From assembly GCA_945910005.1 (NCBI GenBank), contig OX246746.1, positions 25,505,075 through 25,569,074 on the forward strand: 64,000 bases of DNA, read 5' to 3'. This DNA comes from Isoperla grammatica. Lineage: Eukaryota > Arthropoda > Insecta > Plecoptera > Perlodidae. Position numbers and translations under genes: made by a program. Below are positions 33,400 through 46,400 of this stretch, piece after piece; position 1 is the first letter of the stretch, and each line of letters starts with the position of its first letter. The notes below the pieces were generated by a model. The model ran no database searches and was not told where the DNA came from. It saw nothing but the letters and a program-made list of their open reading frames with translations.

Positions 33400-34822
33400 G
33401 GTTTTTGAGTTGTTGGAAATGTTCATTTTGTTGCATTCATGTCCAGTTGGGCAATAATAATACTGAATTATAACAGTTTGGGAGATCTCTTAACATACTT
33501 CCTTCACTTGATGTAGGAAAACCTTAATCTTCGAAAGCAACGTTTTTTGCAACGTCTGAAGTTTCCAGAAAATGAATTGTGTATGTAGGAAAAGGCATTA
33601 GTTCTAATTACATCCAAGACAGTTTATTTGTATGGTAGATATTTTTCAGAGGTGGGGTTGTTACTACGTATTTCCTGACACATATGCCTCAAGCAAAACG
33701 GAGCAAGGGAATAAATAACTTGGGTAAGTAATCTATTTCGGAGGCTTTCACAGCCGGAGTCAACTATACTACCGAGGTTTTCCGGGTACAACCGTGTCAA
33801 AAAGTGGAAACAAGGTGTTTTCCCTTAGTGAAAGTTGTTGATTTCTGTGTCAACACTCTCTGAAGGTCTCTGAAGAAGGCCATTGCAATAAGGGTGGGGT
33901 TTATAAAATAAATATAGGTATTTTTCACAAACCTGCACAAAAATTATGTGTAAAAATTGTGTGTTTAAACCACATTGAGTTTTCTCCATCATATTGTTTT
34001 CTTACAACCAAAAATTTATAAAATTGCAAACAAATTTTATGAATTTTATGCAGATAAAAAGGATAACATTGCTTAGCACCGGAATTAAGTATTTTTAAAA
34101 TGAAATTTGGAAAAAAATACAAACTTTTACGGGTATAGATTTACGGAACCTTATGTCATAAAGCCTTGAGTTAGGTAGCTGTAAAGTTAGCCATCAAGGA
34201 TGGCAGTTAAAAACGAATAATGTTTAAATGAAAGATGATTCTGTAGAAACGAAAATATTATTTATTTCTGACAATACATCACACAATTTGGTACAATGTA
34301 GTTTTTTCATTTGTGTCAGGTTCTAAATGTAAAGATTGAAATTTATTTGATTTTCAGAGTTAATTAGGCCTACTTTATAACACTGATGAAAATACAAGAA
34401 GCACACTACCACACACAGTCACTGAGTTTATAATTCACAATTCCTATTCAATGTTTAAACAGTATGCGTTTTTCATAGTATACAATACGACATGAGCGTG
34501 GAGCAATCTTAGGGTCGAGAAGAAAGAGGACTCAAAACTAACATAGATAGCGCTGCTAAGCAACTTCCTTTCAGCGCCATTAATGAATAATAACAATAAA
34601 ACAACAATGAAAATTGACAGCTAAACTACTCCTAATAGAAAATTATTTTCTTGCCACCAGAATGCATCTAGTCTATTTTGAGTGCTCTATAGTTGGAACC
34701 ATTTACTGCCATGTAATAGCACTGACAATCCTGCTGCTAAGAGGAAATTTTTTAACAGGCAAAAAAAACAGTCATACGTAAGCTTGATCTCTAACAAAGG
34801 ATCTCTAACCCCTAGCTCATAA
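33400..34822. other. Gene-free stretch with decayed Penelope-type terminus
   Basis: At 33750-33900 a block with CCGAGGTTTTCCGGGTACAA and CTCTGAAGAAGGCCATTG recalls the CUGANGA half of Penelope-associated hammerheads. The rest is AT-rich and shows no gene. Confidence 0.4.
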
Positions 34823-35242
34823 CAGTGGAATATCCAGGAATTTACAATGGGCGAACATCCAAGCCTCTGGAGCCATTTTCGCCTTTGACAGTTTTTTGTC
34901 TTCATATATGCCGTTTTAAACGCCTGTCAACACGTTTCAAATCGGACATTTCAAAAGAGAAACGCCCTGACCCCTTCCACCAATTAGGCTTTTTAAATAT
35001 ATTCCTCCTACTTGTCATTTTCCTCCTACTTGTTCCATTCCTCCAACTTCCTCTCCTGTATGGCCCCGGGAGAGAATAGGTAGTACTTGATTAAACAATA
35101 AATAATCAAAATGGTAGTTTCCTCCTCCCTCCTAATTTCCTACCTTCTCTCCATGTATTTTTATTTTTTATTTTTTTGGACATGGGGGGGGGGGGGGAGG
35201 GGGGAGTTTCAACCCCATAACCCTCACTTGGATACCCCACTG
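34823..35242. mobile_element. hAT-like MITE, TSD GCTCATAA
   Basis: A 420-bp element with ends CAGTGGAATATCCAGGAA / TTGGATACCCCACTG and the perfect duplication GCTCATAA at 34815-34822 and 35243-35250. G/C homopolymer interior. Related to the element at 5016-5463. Confidence 0.93.
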
Positions 35243-35370
35243 GCTCATAAGGACCTCTAGCACACACACACATACCCATACGCATAAACCACCATATTCA
35301 CCTCATTTCATTTACTGTTGTGTGTGTAGCATTCTTAAGATATTGGCAACAAACTTGAATTGATATTTAT

Positions 35371-35867
35371 TAGGGGTCTGCAGGTAGTACTTTTTAAGTT
35401 CGGCTCGAGTCGGATAGGGTACGGGTAGTACAAATAACTTCGGGTATCGGGTCGGGTCATGAAATAAATAAAAATTTGAAATTAATAAAATAAATGTAAA
35501 AAAAAAGGGTGGTGGTATTTTTTTTTGTCAAATTTGACACTGAAAATTTTCTGACATGTCTCAAATGTATGTTATAGACTAATATTCGCCCCCCCCCCCC
35601 ATAATCCCATAACACTTTGTGAGGTGCGATGCAACAGGTTAACCAAAAACAACCGGCCAAGCAAAAAGTTTCTCTTTATAATTTTCTTCAATTGTCAGAC
35701 GTGGCAGTACACTCACAAAATTATTAACAAACCTAATAAATTACAAATTACTACTTGGTACTTATTAGGTACTCACAAAAGTCTGATTTTTGTTATTAAA
35801 AGACCCAAATTTCGTGTCAGTACAACTACCCGAAACTACCCGAAATTTCAGGACCCCGCAGACCCTA
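35371..35867. mobile_element. hAT-like MITE, TSD ATATTTAT
   Basis: A 497-bp element with ends TAGGGGTCTGCAGGTAGTAC / CCCGCAGACCCTA and the perfect duplication ATATTTAT at 35363-35370 and 35868-35875. Subterminal GGTCGGGT / ACCCGA repeats are typical of hAT MITEs. A degraded relative is nested at 39549-39955. Confidence 0.93.
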
Positions 35868-35875
35868 ATATTTAT

Positions 35876-36482
35876 TACTTATTCTAATTCAGCTCTCTCA
35901 TGGCAACTCTACAGCTAAGTTGAACCACAGAGCCTACTTACTGCGTACTATCGAGCTCCTATCAGCACATATTCCCAAGACATTCATACCACCTCAATAA
36001 GGTTGTTTAAGCATCATTGGTACTTATACAATAATATATAGACAAGACTAACTACCCCACACCCATACAGTATATGATTCCCGTCAGATCCAACACCCAT
36101 ATGAAAGCACACCAAGACCATCATTGATGGTGACATGACATTGAATAACACAAATTCACACTAACTCAAAACAACATAAACACGACAAAAATACAAACAA
36201 AAGTACAAAAAATTTAGAATGAGCTTCAAATAACAGTTAAAAAAAACTACTTAATTATATGTATCTAGCAAGGATGAGTATGTCTTGATGTTAGATTTAT
36301 ACTACCATACAACTTATAAAAAGGATAATTTGTGTGCTTGGCACTTCGTACATTGATCCAATGATGGCACATATGCTCATACATGGCTACCACACATTAA
36401 GTGAAACAGTTAGGTTAAGGCCCGGTATTATAAACAGCTAATAAGGAAGTTAATGCGAGCTGATTAATCTATTAGGTGGATT
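35876..36482. other. Gene-free spacer
   Basis: No coding region or delimited repeat seen. Confidence 0.5.
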
Positions 36483-36486
36483 TTAA

Positions 36487-36858
36487 GAGCGAAGGATACC
36501 TCTACGTCAAAAACCGCAGACAATTTTCATTTTTTAATTATATCTCAAGATTGAAACACAACATCAAAAATCTGAGACACCATAGCGCTGTGGTTTGGTA
36601 ATCTCTACACACTGAATGATAAATGTATTTAACGTTATCATCGGTATGACTGTGATAACGATTTCCTTAGTAATTTGAGGAAATCGTTATCACAGTCATA
36701 CTGATGATAAAGTTAAATACATTTATCATTCAGTGTGTAGGGCTTACCAAACCACAGCGCTATGGTGTCTCAGATTTTTGATGTTGTGTTTCAATCTTGA
36801 GATATAATTAAAAAATGAAAATTTTCTGCGGTTTTTGACGTAGAGGTATCCTTCGCTC
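36487..36858. mobile_element. TTAA-flanked MITE, 372 bp (copy 2)
   Basis: Ends GAGCGAAGGATACCTCTACG / CGTAGAGGTATCCTTCGCTC, flanked by TTAA at 36483-36486 and 36859-36862. Near-identical to 26533-26904 and of identical length. The hairpin centre is AATCGTTATCACAGTCAT on each side. Confidence 0.95.
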
Positions 36859-37202
36859 TTAAGGCTTCTGATTAGTGGTTGCCATGGTGAAAACAAGTTA
36901 TTAGCTACTCTACTAGGTAACTTTCTTATTAGCTAGTCCTAAGCCACAGAGCACAGAATACACTGACAGATCGGGACGTTTATATGCTTATTTTGTTCCC
37001 AGGGGTCAGCAAAACTACTACAAATACAAAGTCCCCCAAAAACGGTTACATCTACTTTACAGGAAAAGATCACAACTAGTTTTGGAGATTTTGTAAAGTA
37101 ATACCAAATCTAATTATTATTGGAATGGCTTCACTGAATTGATAAGTCAGTATTGAACAGATAAACCAAAATATATAATGAAGGCTCACATGTATGATTC
37201 AA

Positions 37203-37447
37203 CATCTGGGGGGTGAGTCTCGACTTCTACGCGGAAACGGAACTTCCGACAGGCTGGAATCTTTTCTTGACCAATCGGAACCATGAATTTTCCATGTATT
37301 TTTTTCATGCGTTTTAAGTATTTTCCACAGTCTGCTAGCGGTGGAGCAGTGAATCATCCAGGTGGCGGTGGGTATTGTTATTAAAGCATTACGAAATTTT
37401 CATTTTTAAATTATATCTCAAGAATGCTACAAGAAATTGAAATTCTG

Positions 37448-37485
<38 letters not shown>

Positions 37486-38211
37486 TCTCTCTCTCTCTCC
37501 CTATCTCATATTATCATTTGTTCTGATAAACGTCAAACGGGTACGAAGTTAACAATAACTAAGCTAATAGTTTATTACAACACATTATATTAGGTTCTAT
37601 ACATTATATAGGCTAGGCTGTAGTACTACGTTACTAATGTAGGCCTATTAATGTAGGCCTAGGCTTATTGTAGCCTAGTAATTGCCTAGACTAAAAGAGT
37701 TGGGCCTAGACCTAGGTTAGACCTAAACCACGTGATCTTCTGACGTCACTTTCGACTGTGGAAAGTAATTCCATCTGCAATTTGGCTGTCGGAATTACAT
37801 CCTACAGACGATGATGTCAATTCATCACGTGGTGTAGTCCTAGCCTAGGGCTAGGCCCAACTCTTTTAGTCTAGGCAATTACTAGGCTACAATAAGCCTA
37901 GGCCTACATTTGTAACATAGTACTACAGCCTAGCCTATATAATATATAGAACCTAATATAACGTGTTGTAATAAAGTACTAGCTTACTTATTGTTAACTT
38001 CGTACCCGTTTGACATGTTTATGAGAACAAATGATAATGCTTAAATAACAATACCCACCGCCACCTGGATGATTCACTGATTCACCGCTAGCAGACTGTG
38101 GAAAATACTTAAAACGCACCACATGGTTCCGATTGGTAAAGGAAAGATTCCAGCCTGTCGGAAGTTTCGTTTCGGCGTGGAAGCTGAGACTCACCTCCCT
38201 GGGCAGAGATG
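37203..38211. mobile_element. ~1 kb long inverted repeat (foldback MITE)
   Basis: The two halves pair along almost their whole length around a centre near 37760-37800. Outer arms carry GACAGGCTGGAATC and CACAGTCTGCTAGCGGTG; inner arms carry TAGGCC repeats. The left half has an extra ~115 bp (37385-37500) with a fragment like the 372-bp MITE plus a (CT)n run. A TGACGTCA octamer lies near the centre (37740-37747). No coding capacity. Confidence 0.9.
37444..37500 (+). repeat. (CT)n microsatellite
   Basis: CT dinucleotide run with minor interruptions, inside the left half of the long inverted repeat and absent from the right half. Confidence 0.95.
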
Positions 38212-39197
38212 TCGTCATTCCACCGAGACATTTTTACAAGAATTGTGGAGAAATTCCCCTGATCTCTTTTGTATGTAGCCTACTGAACATCTATGTATCA
38301 ACTATAACTGTAGTTTAGAAATGCCAACCCCAGTTAACAGTAACAAATTTATTCACAATTAAGAATTAACATATCGTCTATGAATTCGTCTCAAAATGAT
38401 ATCGAGACAATTGAGGATAAATGGGCCAAATTACAGATGATGAGTAGATAGATTTTCATATCCTGTAACTGCAAGAATTCCCCATTGGTAGCAGTTAGCA
38501 TAACAAAATACATACTGATATGTATGGTAATAACTAGAATAGGAAGTCAACCACACTCAAATATAGAAATGTAATCAACATGACCTTGTGGCCATTTATA
38601 TTATACAGAGGGCACATCAAATAGAATCAATGCTAATTAAAGGAGAACAGAACTTTGAATTGAAACGTGTCACGTTTCTATTGACAGGGATTGGAACTTG
38701 CTATACAATACAATGAACCAACCCACTGCTACAGCATAACTGCACAACGTAACTGGGTCTCACTTTCTTACTGATTTAGTCCCGAGCACAGGCAAAGCGA
38801 GACATGATTATGATTCCATGTTGCTACAAACTCAACCAATTCAAAATAGAAGAAGACATTCTACCAACCCCCATCACAACAAGTTAGGCCTACCAACAGA
38901 ATATGTATGCCTGTCAATAAATGAGCGAATTACAGTCGTTACAGTCCTAAGTAAATGAAGAGCATCTCTGTGGTCTATACTCGAGTTCCTATAGCCCTTT
39001 CTTAGTTATTTCCTCATCTTCAAATAATAAAAATTCACTAGTGTATCCAAAGTGTGCCTAGTGCATTTCAAAGTTCTGGTCTCCTCTTACATACAACTAG
39101 TGTACTTTACCGACGATGGGATAACCAGCGTGACTTAACAATAACAATATAACTAACTATGTTAACTAAAAGATATAAACATACAAAATAACAATAG
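38212..39197. other. Gene-free spacer
   Basis: No gene or delimited repeat seen. Confidence 0.5.
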
Positions 39198-39442
39198 CCC
39201 CGTTTACATGGAAAGAGTGAGATTTTGGATTGTGAGTTGAACTCAATTCCCAAATTGCCTTTTTATATCTAGATGAGATTGCATTGTATGCCTGTTTATA
39301 GTTCAGCAAGTATTACATGTAATGGGATCCAATCCCAGTTCACTTCTAATATAGACACTTCCCAAAGAGGATCGGACTCGTTCAATCTACTCCCACAAAA
39401 TGCTGGGGCGAGTTTAAAGTAGAATCTTGTCTTGTAAACGGA
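39198..39442. mobile_element. MITE with CGTTTACATG-type ends
   Basis: Imperfect inverted ends CCGTTTACATGGAAAGAGTG / CTTGTCTTGTAAACGG enclose ~245 bp. Its interior shares blocks with 29424-29775. Confidence 0.6.
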
Positions 39443-39457
39443 ATAAAATATGGATGG

Positions 39458-40113
39458 TAGAGGTGGGCGAACATTAAAATGTTCGAGCTCGAACCAAACT
39501 TAGAATGAGTTCGAAAATTGAAGTTTGAGTTTGTTTTTTGTATTTTATTAAGTACCTGCAAAAGTGTCAAGTAGTGCCTCCTTATTGAAAGATCGTTAAT
39601 AATTTTGTGAATTTACTGCCTTGTCTAACAATTGACAAAAATTAAAAGATCAATTTCATGCTGGTAGGCCTACAATAGTTTTTGGTCAACCTGTTTCATC
39701 CCATCTCACAAAGTGTTATGTAATACTGGTTGGGGGTGGAGAGGGGGGCATATTAAAAATAAAACACTTTCGAGACATGTCAGAAAATTTGCAGTGTCAA
39801 TTTTGACAAAAACCTCCCCCTTTTTCTAGTTTTTTTAAACATTTATTTAAGTTCTAGGCTAGTTTTATTTATTTCATTACCGGACCCGATACCCGAAGTT
39901 ATTTATACTACCCGAACCCGACTCGTACCTCAAAAATACTACCCGCAGACCCCTAATAAATGTTGCCCATTAAAATGGGAGGAAGTAAATCGACACAAGA
40001 AATTTTATGTAGAACCAGGTGACCCATAAGAACAAAAAGTATTATCTTCGGCTGAAGTGCTTCTTTTTTGCGGTTAAGTTCGGTTCGACCCTGGAAATGT
40101 TGGGTTTGCCCTA
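39458..40113. mobile_element. hAT-like element carrying a nested hAT-like MITE
   Basis: Outer ends TAGAGGTGGGCGAACATT / AATGTTGGGTTTGCCCTA. Flanks share only ATGG, so the target duplication has decayed or the end is off by a few bases. A second element (39549-39955) sits inside it. Confidence 0.7.
39549..39955. mobile_element. Nested, degraded relative of the 35371-35867 MITE
   Basis: The right end (CGCAGACCCCTA) and subterminal CCCGATACCCGAAGTTATTT match the 35.4 kb element. The left end (TAAGTACCTGC) is degraded. No clear target duplication. Confidence 0.75.
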
Positions 40114-40424
40114 ATGGCCAGGATTAGAATGCCGAATCCTGGCTCCTGTAGATCAAACAAAGAGGGCTCTATAGTATAGAAGTGAAGAAGGATTGAATCC
40201 CATTACATGTATACTTGCTAGCTAATACAATCTGATGTACATTTAAAAAGACAAGTTGAAAAAAGTTGGGAAAATCCAACTAAAATACCTATTTGAATCC
40301 TCTAAAATGGGGCTATTGAAATACCGTAGCCTATAGCCTACTTTGTGTGTCCTTGTTAAGATCATTGCAATGAACTGTACAATATTCTTTTGTTTTACTC
40401 AGCATCTCATATTTTTTATTCTAA

Positions 40425-43400
40425 TCAATCGCTTTCATTTTTCAGCGTTAGTCGTGGTGAAATATTCATAGATTGTAGTTCCGTAAACAAGAGCTTACAA
40501 GCGTATGGCATCTTCAAGGTTGAGACAGATCTACTTGACCGGCAGAAGTGACACCTACAAAGACAATAAACATTCCAAACTGTAAAACAGGAGAAGAATT
40601 TTTTTTTTTTAGGACAATAAAAGCGTTGCTATTTTTTGTTACACTAATTTTGACTTGTCTAAATTAAATATCGGGTCAGAAATAATGAAATCGCTGCTTA
40701 AATTGTATAATTATTTTTAAATGGAGAACATTTCAAAGATCTGGTCCAAATTGGAAATATGAATCAACTACCCTACAGCTGCACAATATTGAGCCAAACA
40801 ATGACTTGGGTTGGGCTGCAGTAATGGATAACATCGACGTCCGACTTGGGCAATTGGAAGAATATGCCTACTAGTGTCTAAAAAGATGGGTATTATAATT
40901 TTCATGCAGCTTACCTGAGTCAAGCTAATACACACACAGTAGAACAAGGGGGCTTCAATGGTCAGCCACTGGCAACTGTCTTAAGTATTAACAAGGATGA
41001 GCTAGTATCACCATTAAAACCAGGAAAAATGAACATTCTTAAGGAATAGTATTATCTTGAGAACGTTACAAAAACTTAACTTGTAGGCACTAAATACTGG
41101 ATTAAAAAAGTTTAAAATAGGTATTTTAATATTTACAGTTGTTATTTTAGAAGCCAATGAAAGAATTAATAATTAATTGATTTTCAAAATGACAACCATA
41201 ATGATTTATTATATATTTGAAATATTGTTAATGCAGTTGTTATTTATTATAAAACTAATTATTGGTTTGAATCTAGGTACTTTTTAAAAATTATGTACTG
41301 TTCTTAAGATATTACTAAAAAATAGGGGTGTGCGGTTAACCGACTTTTCGGGTCGGGTCGGTTTTTTACTAACCGAACCGAAAATTCGTTTGAAAACCCG
41401 AAAGTCGGTTTTCCCGCGCGCGATGTTTGAAACGACCGTGATGTTTCCTCTGCCTGCTAGATCGCACCGCTAAGCGTCGAGATATGTACGACCTATCGAT
41501 ATATCGAACGTACATCGAACCAAGGCGACCAACCATAGGCCTAGGCTCTCGTCTGGTTTGTTGTAGTCGTCAACTTTCGTTGTTTATTTACGTCCGTCGT
41601 GTGCTATAAAACGTAATTCTTGGTAAATAATAAAAATAAAATGCGTCGTACAGCCACAGGTAGGCCTAGAGCTTTAATTATTGAGAGCGATGAAGATGCT
41701 GATGATCCACCAGAGAAGCGTAGGCCTAGGCCTACAAGTTCTTCCGAGCCTGAACAACGTGATGTTGGCCTCTCAACCAAGGCAAATATTTGGGCACACT
41801 TTACCAAAATTAGTTCGATCTGTGCCAAGTGCAAGTATTGCGCCAGCCAATTAAAAACTGAGTTTGGTACGACGTCGAGCCTATATTTTCAAATATTCGC
41901 ACAGGCCTAGTTTCTACCTCTTCTACTTCCCATAATCACAGGCATGCCATCAACTTCTTCCAAAATAAAGCACACAGTTGTTTCCTACTTCCCAGTTATT
42001 TTTTTATTTGGTTCTTACTTGCAAAGTCATGAATATGCTTAGTTTATTTAAAACAAAAAATGTTTGCCTACAAAATGTGGAATGGAGCTATATTATTTAC
42101 GACTAACCGACCCGGAACCGAAAAACCGAGGTTATTACACTAACCGAACCGAAAACCGAACCGAGTTAAAAAAGTACTAACCGCACACCCCTACTAAAAA
42201 ACCTTTGATTTTGTGCAGTTTTACAATGGAGCCTCCTTTCCTGTAAGTACGTTGATGTGTTGGTACAGTAGGGTACAGCAGTAACAGTTACAGTAGTTGG
42301 TACAGTTAAAGAGATTGAACGTAATACTTGTGTATATAATCGAAACAAATGTTGCAGAAGTTAACAATCAACACTGAAACTACTGCACTTTAGGTTCACA
42401 TGAATTCTTAAATTAAAAAATGTATTACCTATTAATTTATATTTAAAAATGAAATAATGAATAAATTACATGCAAATAGTGCCCAAAACCCTTAATTTAA
42501 AAGTAGGCTACAGCGATCTTTATCACTACAAAAAAAAGTAAAGAAAAGTGAAACTTACCAGCCAGAGAAGGCAAATCGGCCACAAATGTTGCACACGTCT
42601 GCTTCGAACGCATCACTCGAGATCATGAGACGTTCCATCAGAATCATACTGGAATCAAGAAGCAATGCTTATGTTATGCACGGGTACAAGAAAAGAACAA
42701 AAAAAACTCAAAATCAAGGTAAACAAACTAGGCAGACCTGCTACTTAGGCTTACGAGGAAGAAAACGTCCCAATCAGGAACGTCCTAACGAAGTTTGACT
42801 ATACTTGTCACGTGTAAGGCGTCCAGCTTACCTCGCTCCATAGCTGATCAAGCAGTCCCTCTCCATCTCTCCGAACCTGAGGCCTCCTTCTCTACTCCGT
42901 CCCTCCGTCGGCTGTCGAGTGAGCAAAGCTCGAGGCCCGCGTGACCGAGCATGCATCTTGTCTTGAACCATGTGCTTCAGCTTTTGGTAGAACACTGGGC
43001 CTGAAACGTGCAAGCATCAACACCAGCCTATTAACTTTGTGAGAGCCCAAACGGATAGTAAATGCTTAGAAAGAGAGATGCAGAGGCGACCCAACAGCTT
43101 ACCTTGTAGTTGACTGTGGGAACTACAAGATTGTTGAAACGTATTTAACAAACATAGGCTAAATAAAAATCATCAAAACTGTTTTGGCTAAACAGAGCCT
43201 AAGGTCCGTATGCATAGTCCATACTCAAGCCTTCCTCAACTCAGCCTCTCCGCAGCCTCGCCTAACCACCAATCACAGAACAGCATTGCCATGCGGACGG
43301 CTCTGTGATTGGTGGCTATGTGAGGCTAAGGAGAGGCTGAGTTGACGAGGGCTTGAGTGTGAACTATGCATTCGGGCCTTAGTCACTCGCTGAGAGTAGA

Positions 43401-46400
43401 AGTAAGTAGTTAGAAAGGTAAGTCCCAGGCCCCTGCTTGGCCGAACGGTTTAGACGATTTTTGTTTATGTTTCAGGTAGTTTACTGGCTATGGGTATGAT
43501 TATGATTCCAAGACATCTTTATTTACCTGAATAAATGTAGCCCTCCAATGGCTCCCCTGTAATGCCAGACGTGAACATTTCCTTCCCCAAGTAGTTGTAA
43601 CCGTGGCTTACGAGCTCATCACACACATCGCTGACTTTCGAACCGTCAAATGCTGAAACAAAGAGGATACTGTGTCATTAAGACATAGTACGCCCACCTA
43701 AACTAAAGGGTCAGTCGTCACTCCCCAAACGACGGGATTTTAAGTTAGTTTTTAATTTCCTTTTTAACTTAAAATAATGATTCTTATTGTGTCACTACCA
43801 CATCCAGCTCTCACCTCTTGCCTGTAGATCTGTTTTTACACCTCTCTTCTCTCATCAGGCAATACGATAACACAACAAACATTGCAATACTTGCATGGTT
43901 CGAACAACACACAATTTATGTCCCTACACCCCGAGGTTTCTACGGGATGTTATGTTACAGAACCCACAGACTCAACACATACCTGTCCCATAGTGGAATT
44001 TCCCCCCTGCAGCCCCAGCCTTTCCAGCCAGCAGTTCTATTAGCTTTCCAACCGTCATCCGAGAGGGGAACCCATGAGGGTTCATGATGATGTCTGGACA
44101 AATCCCATTTCGATCAAAGGGCATATCGTGCTGGGGGACAATCAACCCTAGAAGGAGAAACATTAAATCAAACTTTGAAATTCTGTACAGAGTTTCAAAC
44201 CCTCTGTTGTAACACCCTCTACATACTTAATACAGTATTAAAAACACATTTTTTTCAATGAAGAACCTGTTGAAAATGTGTGGATTAATTTTGAACAGGT
44301 TTGCCACAGATGTACAATTACACTCATGTAGATATGACATTCCTGTACAAGTATATGTACTCCCAAGTAAAACTCCTACTGCTAAAATCTCTTCAGGCAG
44401 CACCAGCACCTATAGGCTACAGCTTGCAATACTACACAACATTTCGAATAGTGGGGCAGCAACTCCAGAAATACAGCCACCTAATGTTATACAATCTCTT
44501 ACTTAATGGTTTGGAGAGCATAGCATAGTGCAGGGGTGCCCAACATACGGCCCGCGGGCCGCATGCGGCCCGCCAAGCCATTTCATATGGCCCACACCTC
44601 CCATTTACATTCTAGTCTCACAACTAAACCCACGAAGAAAATTCAATTTGATTTGAAAGCACATTGTTTTGAAATTTATTTGATGGATATGTGTATAACT
44701 ATATTCTAGGCTTCACAGCGAAAAATTATCACAATTCTTTTGTTTCTACTTCTAGTTTTGTTCTCGTTCAAGCCTAGTTTCTTGGAAGCCGAGGGGGGGG
44801 GGGGGTTGTTATCGTTTTCTGTGGCAACATCTGACCTACTAACTGGCGAGGACTCTACTGGCACAGATAACAAATGCTACTGGTTATTCAAGTGTCCCCA
44901 CAAATAAATTTCACCCTTTTAGTTGTGATGTTGCAAAGGCATCATGACTCGAAGCACAAAAACGAGTGTAATAAAATGAAGGATTAATTCGAATTGAAAA
45001 AGTAAATCTTGTTTCGCAGCAAAGTATGTTTAAAAAGAAGGTAAATGAGAATCAAGCATCTGTCCACGCTAGTTTTTGTGTTGCACAGTGCACATTTACT
45101 AGCAGCGGGGGAACACCATTTGCTGACGGGAAATTTGATAAAGATATAGAATAACCAGACTACGTATATACGTTTATATATATATAGTTAAGTTGATGTG
45201 GCCCGCCAACATTGAATAATTATGCTATGTGGCCCACTTTTAAATTAAGTTGGGCACCCCTGGCATAGTGTACTGGTCAACCAACGTAACTCCTCACCTA
45301 TGACTCCCTTTTGTCCATGCCTCGAGCTAAACTTGTCCCCGATCTCCGGCCTGCGTGTCTGCCTGAGACGTATCTTGATGATGGGTTCGTCCCGGTCGTT
45401 AGCCGAGACCATCACCCTCTCCACGTAGCTTCCCGTGGGGCCCTTGTACGCTATGCTCACATCCCGATACTCGGGCGGGGCGGACACAGACGCAGGAGCA
45501 GCTGTCGACGCTTTCTCCTCAAAGTTACTCACGGTCGGCATCGACTTGTTGATCAACACCTACAACAACAGCACCCATGTAGAGGGATAGATAGATAGAT
45601 AGATTCTTTATTTGTACACATACATGGATGGACAAAATGGCGTTGTTCGATACATGTATCGCTCTTCCACACAACCATTGGATTACAAAATTATATAATA
45701 TGCTACAATGTAACAATACTAACACAACAATGAGTGTTATTTGACTAGGATATCTTTGTTATATCTTTGTTATTTTAACAAAGATATCCCAGTCAAACCA
45801 CACTCATAAGTAATTACTACATATGTGACTAAAATAAGTGTGTGACAGTTTCACACACATAATATTTTTTTTTTTTTTTTTCTTTTTTTTTTCTTTTTTT
45901 TTCACAAATCCTGACCCTGCTGTAACAGTTCATAACAAAGGTCATTCACAGGTGCAAACACAATGCTAATGCCATACCCTAGCAGTTTTCCATAACCAGG
46001 ATAAAGCCAGCCAGTAAATTTACTGTGCTCTTCTCACAAATGGCAGATGTATATTATCATAAGAGCGACAAGTATATGCATATGCCATAAAATAGAAATT
46101 TGACCATGACAGTGGTTTACGTTTTGCTTGCCTTCGGATTACTATATTTTCCTTCTGTGACTTTAACAGGTGATTTTTGAAATTGTGGGCCTAGGATGTA
46201 TGTATTTAGTAGGCCTGTGCGAATAGTGATTTTTCACTTCAAATCGAATTTCGAATATTCAAACGAAAAAAGTTCGAATATCGAATATAGAATATCGAAT
46301 TATTTTATCCACAAATAGTATCGAATAATGAGGTGAAAAACAGTCTTTCTTAATTCAGTACTTAAATTAATTTGTTTTACCTAGCACGTTTATTGTTTAC

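Noticed and set aside
43818..44087. Plus-strand ORF across 43.8-44.1 kb
   Set aside because: It is the antisense shadow of a POLR3B exon (44147-43983).
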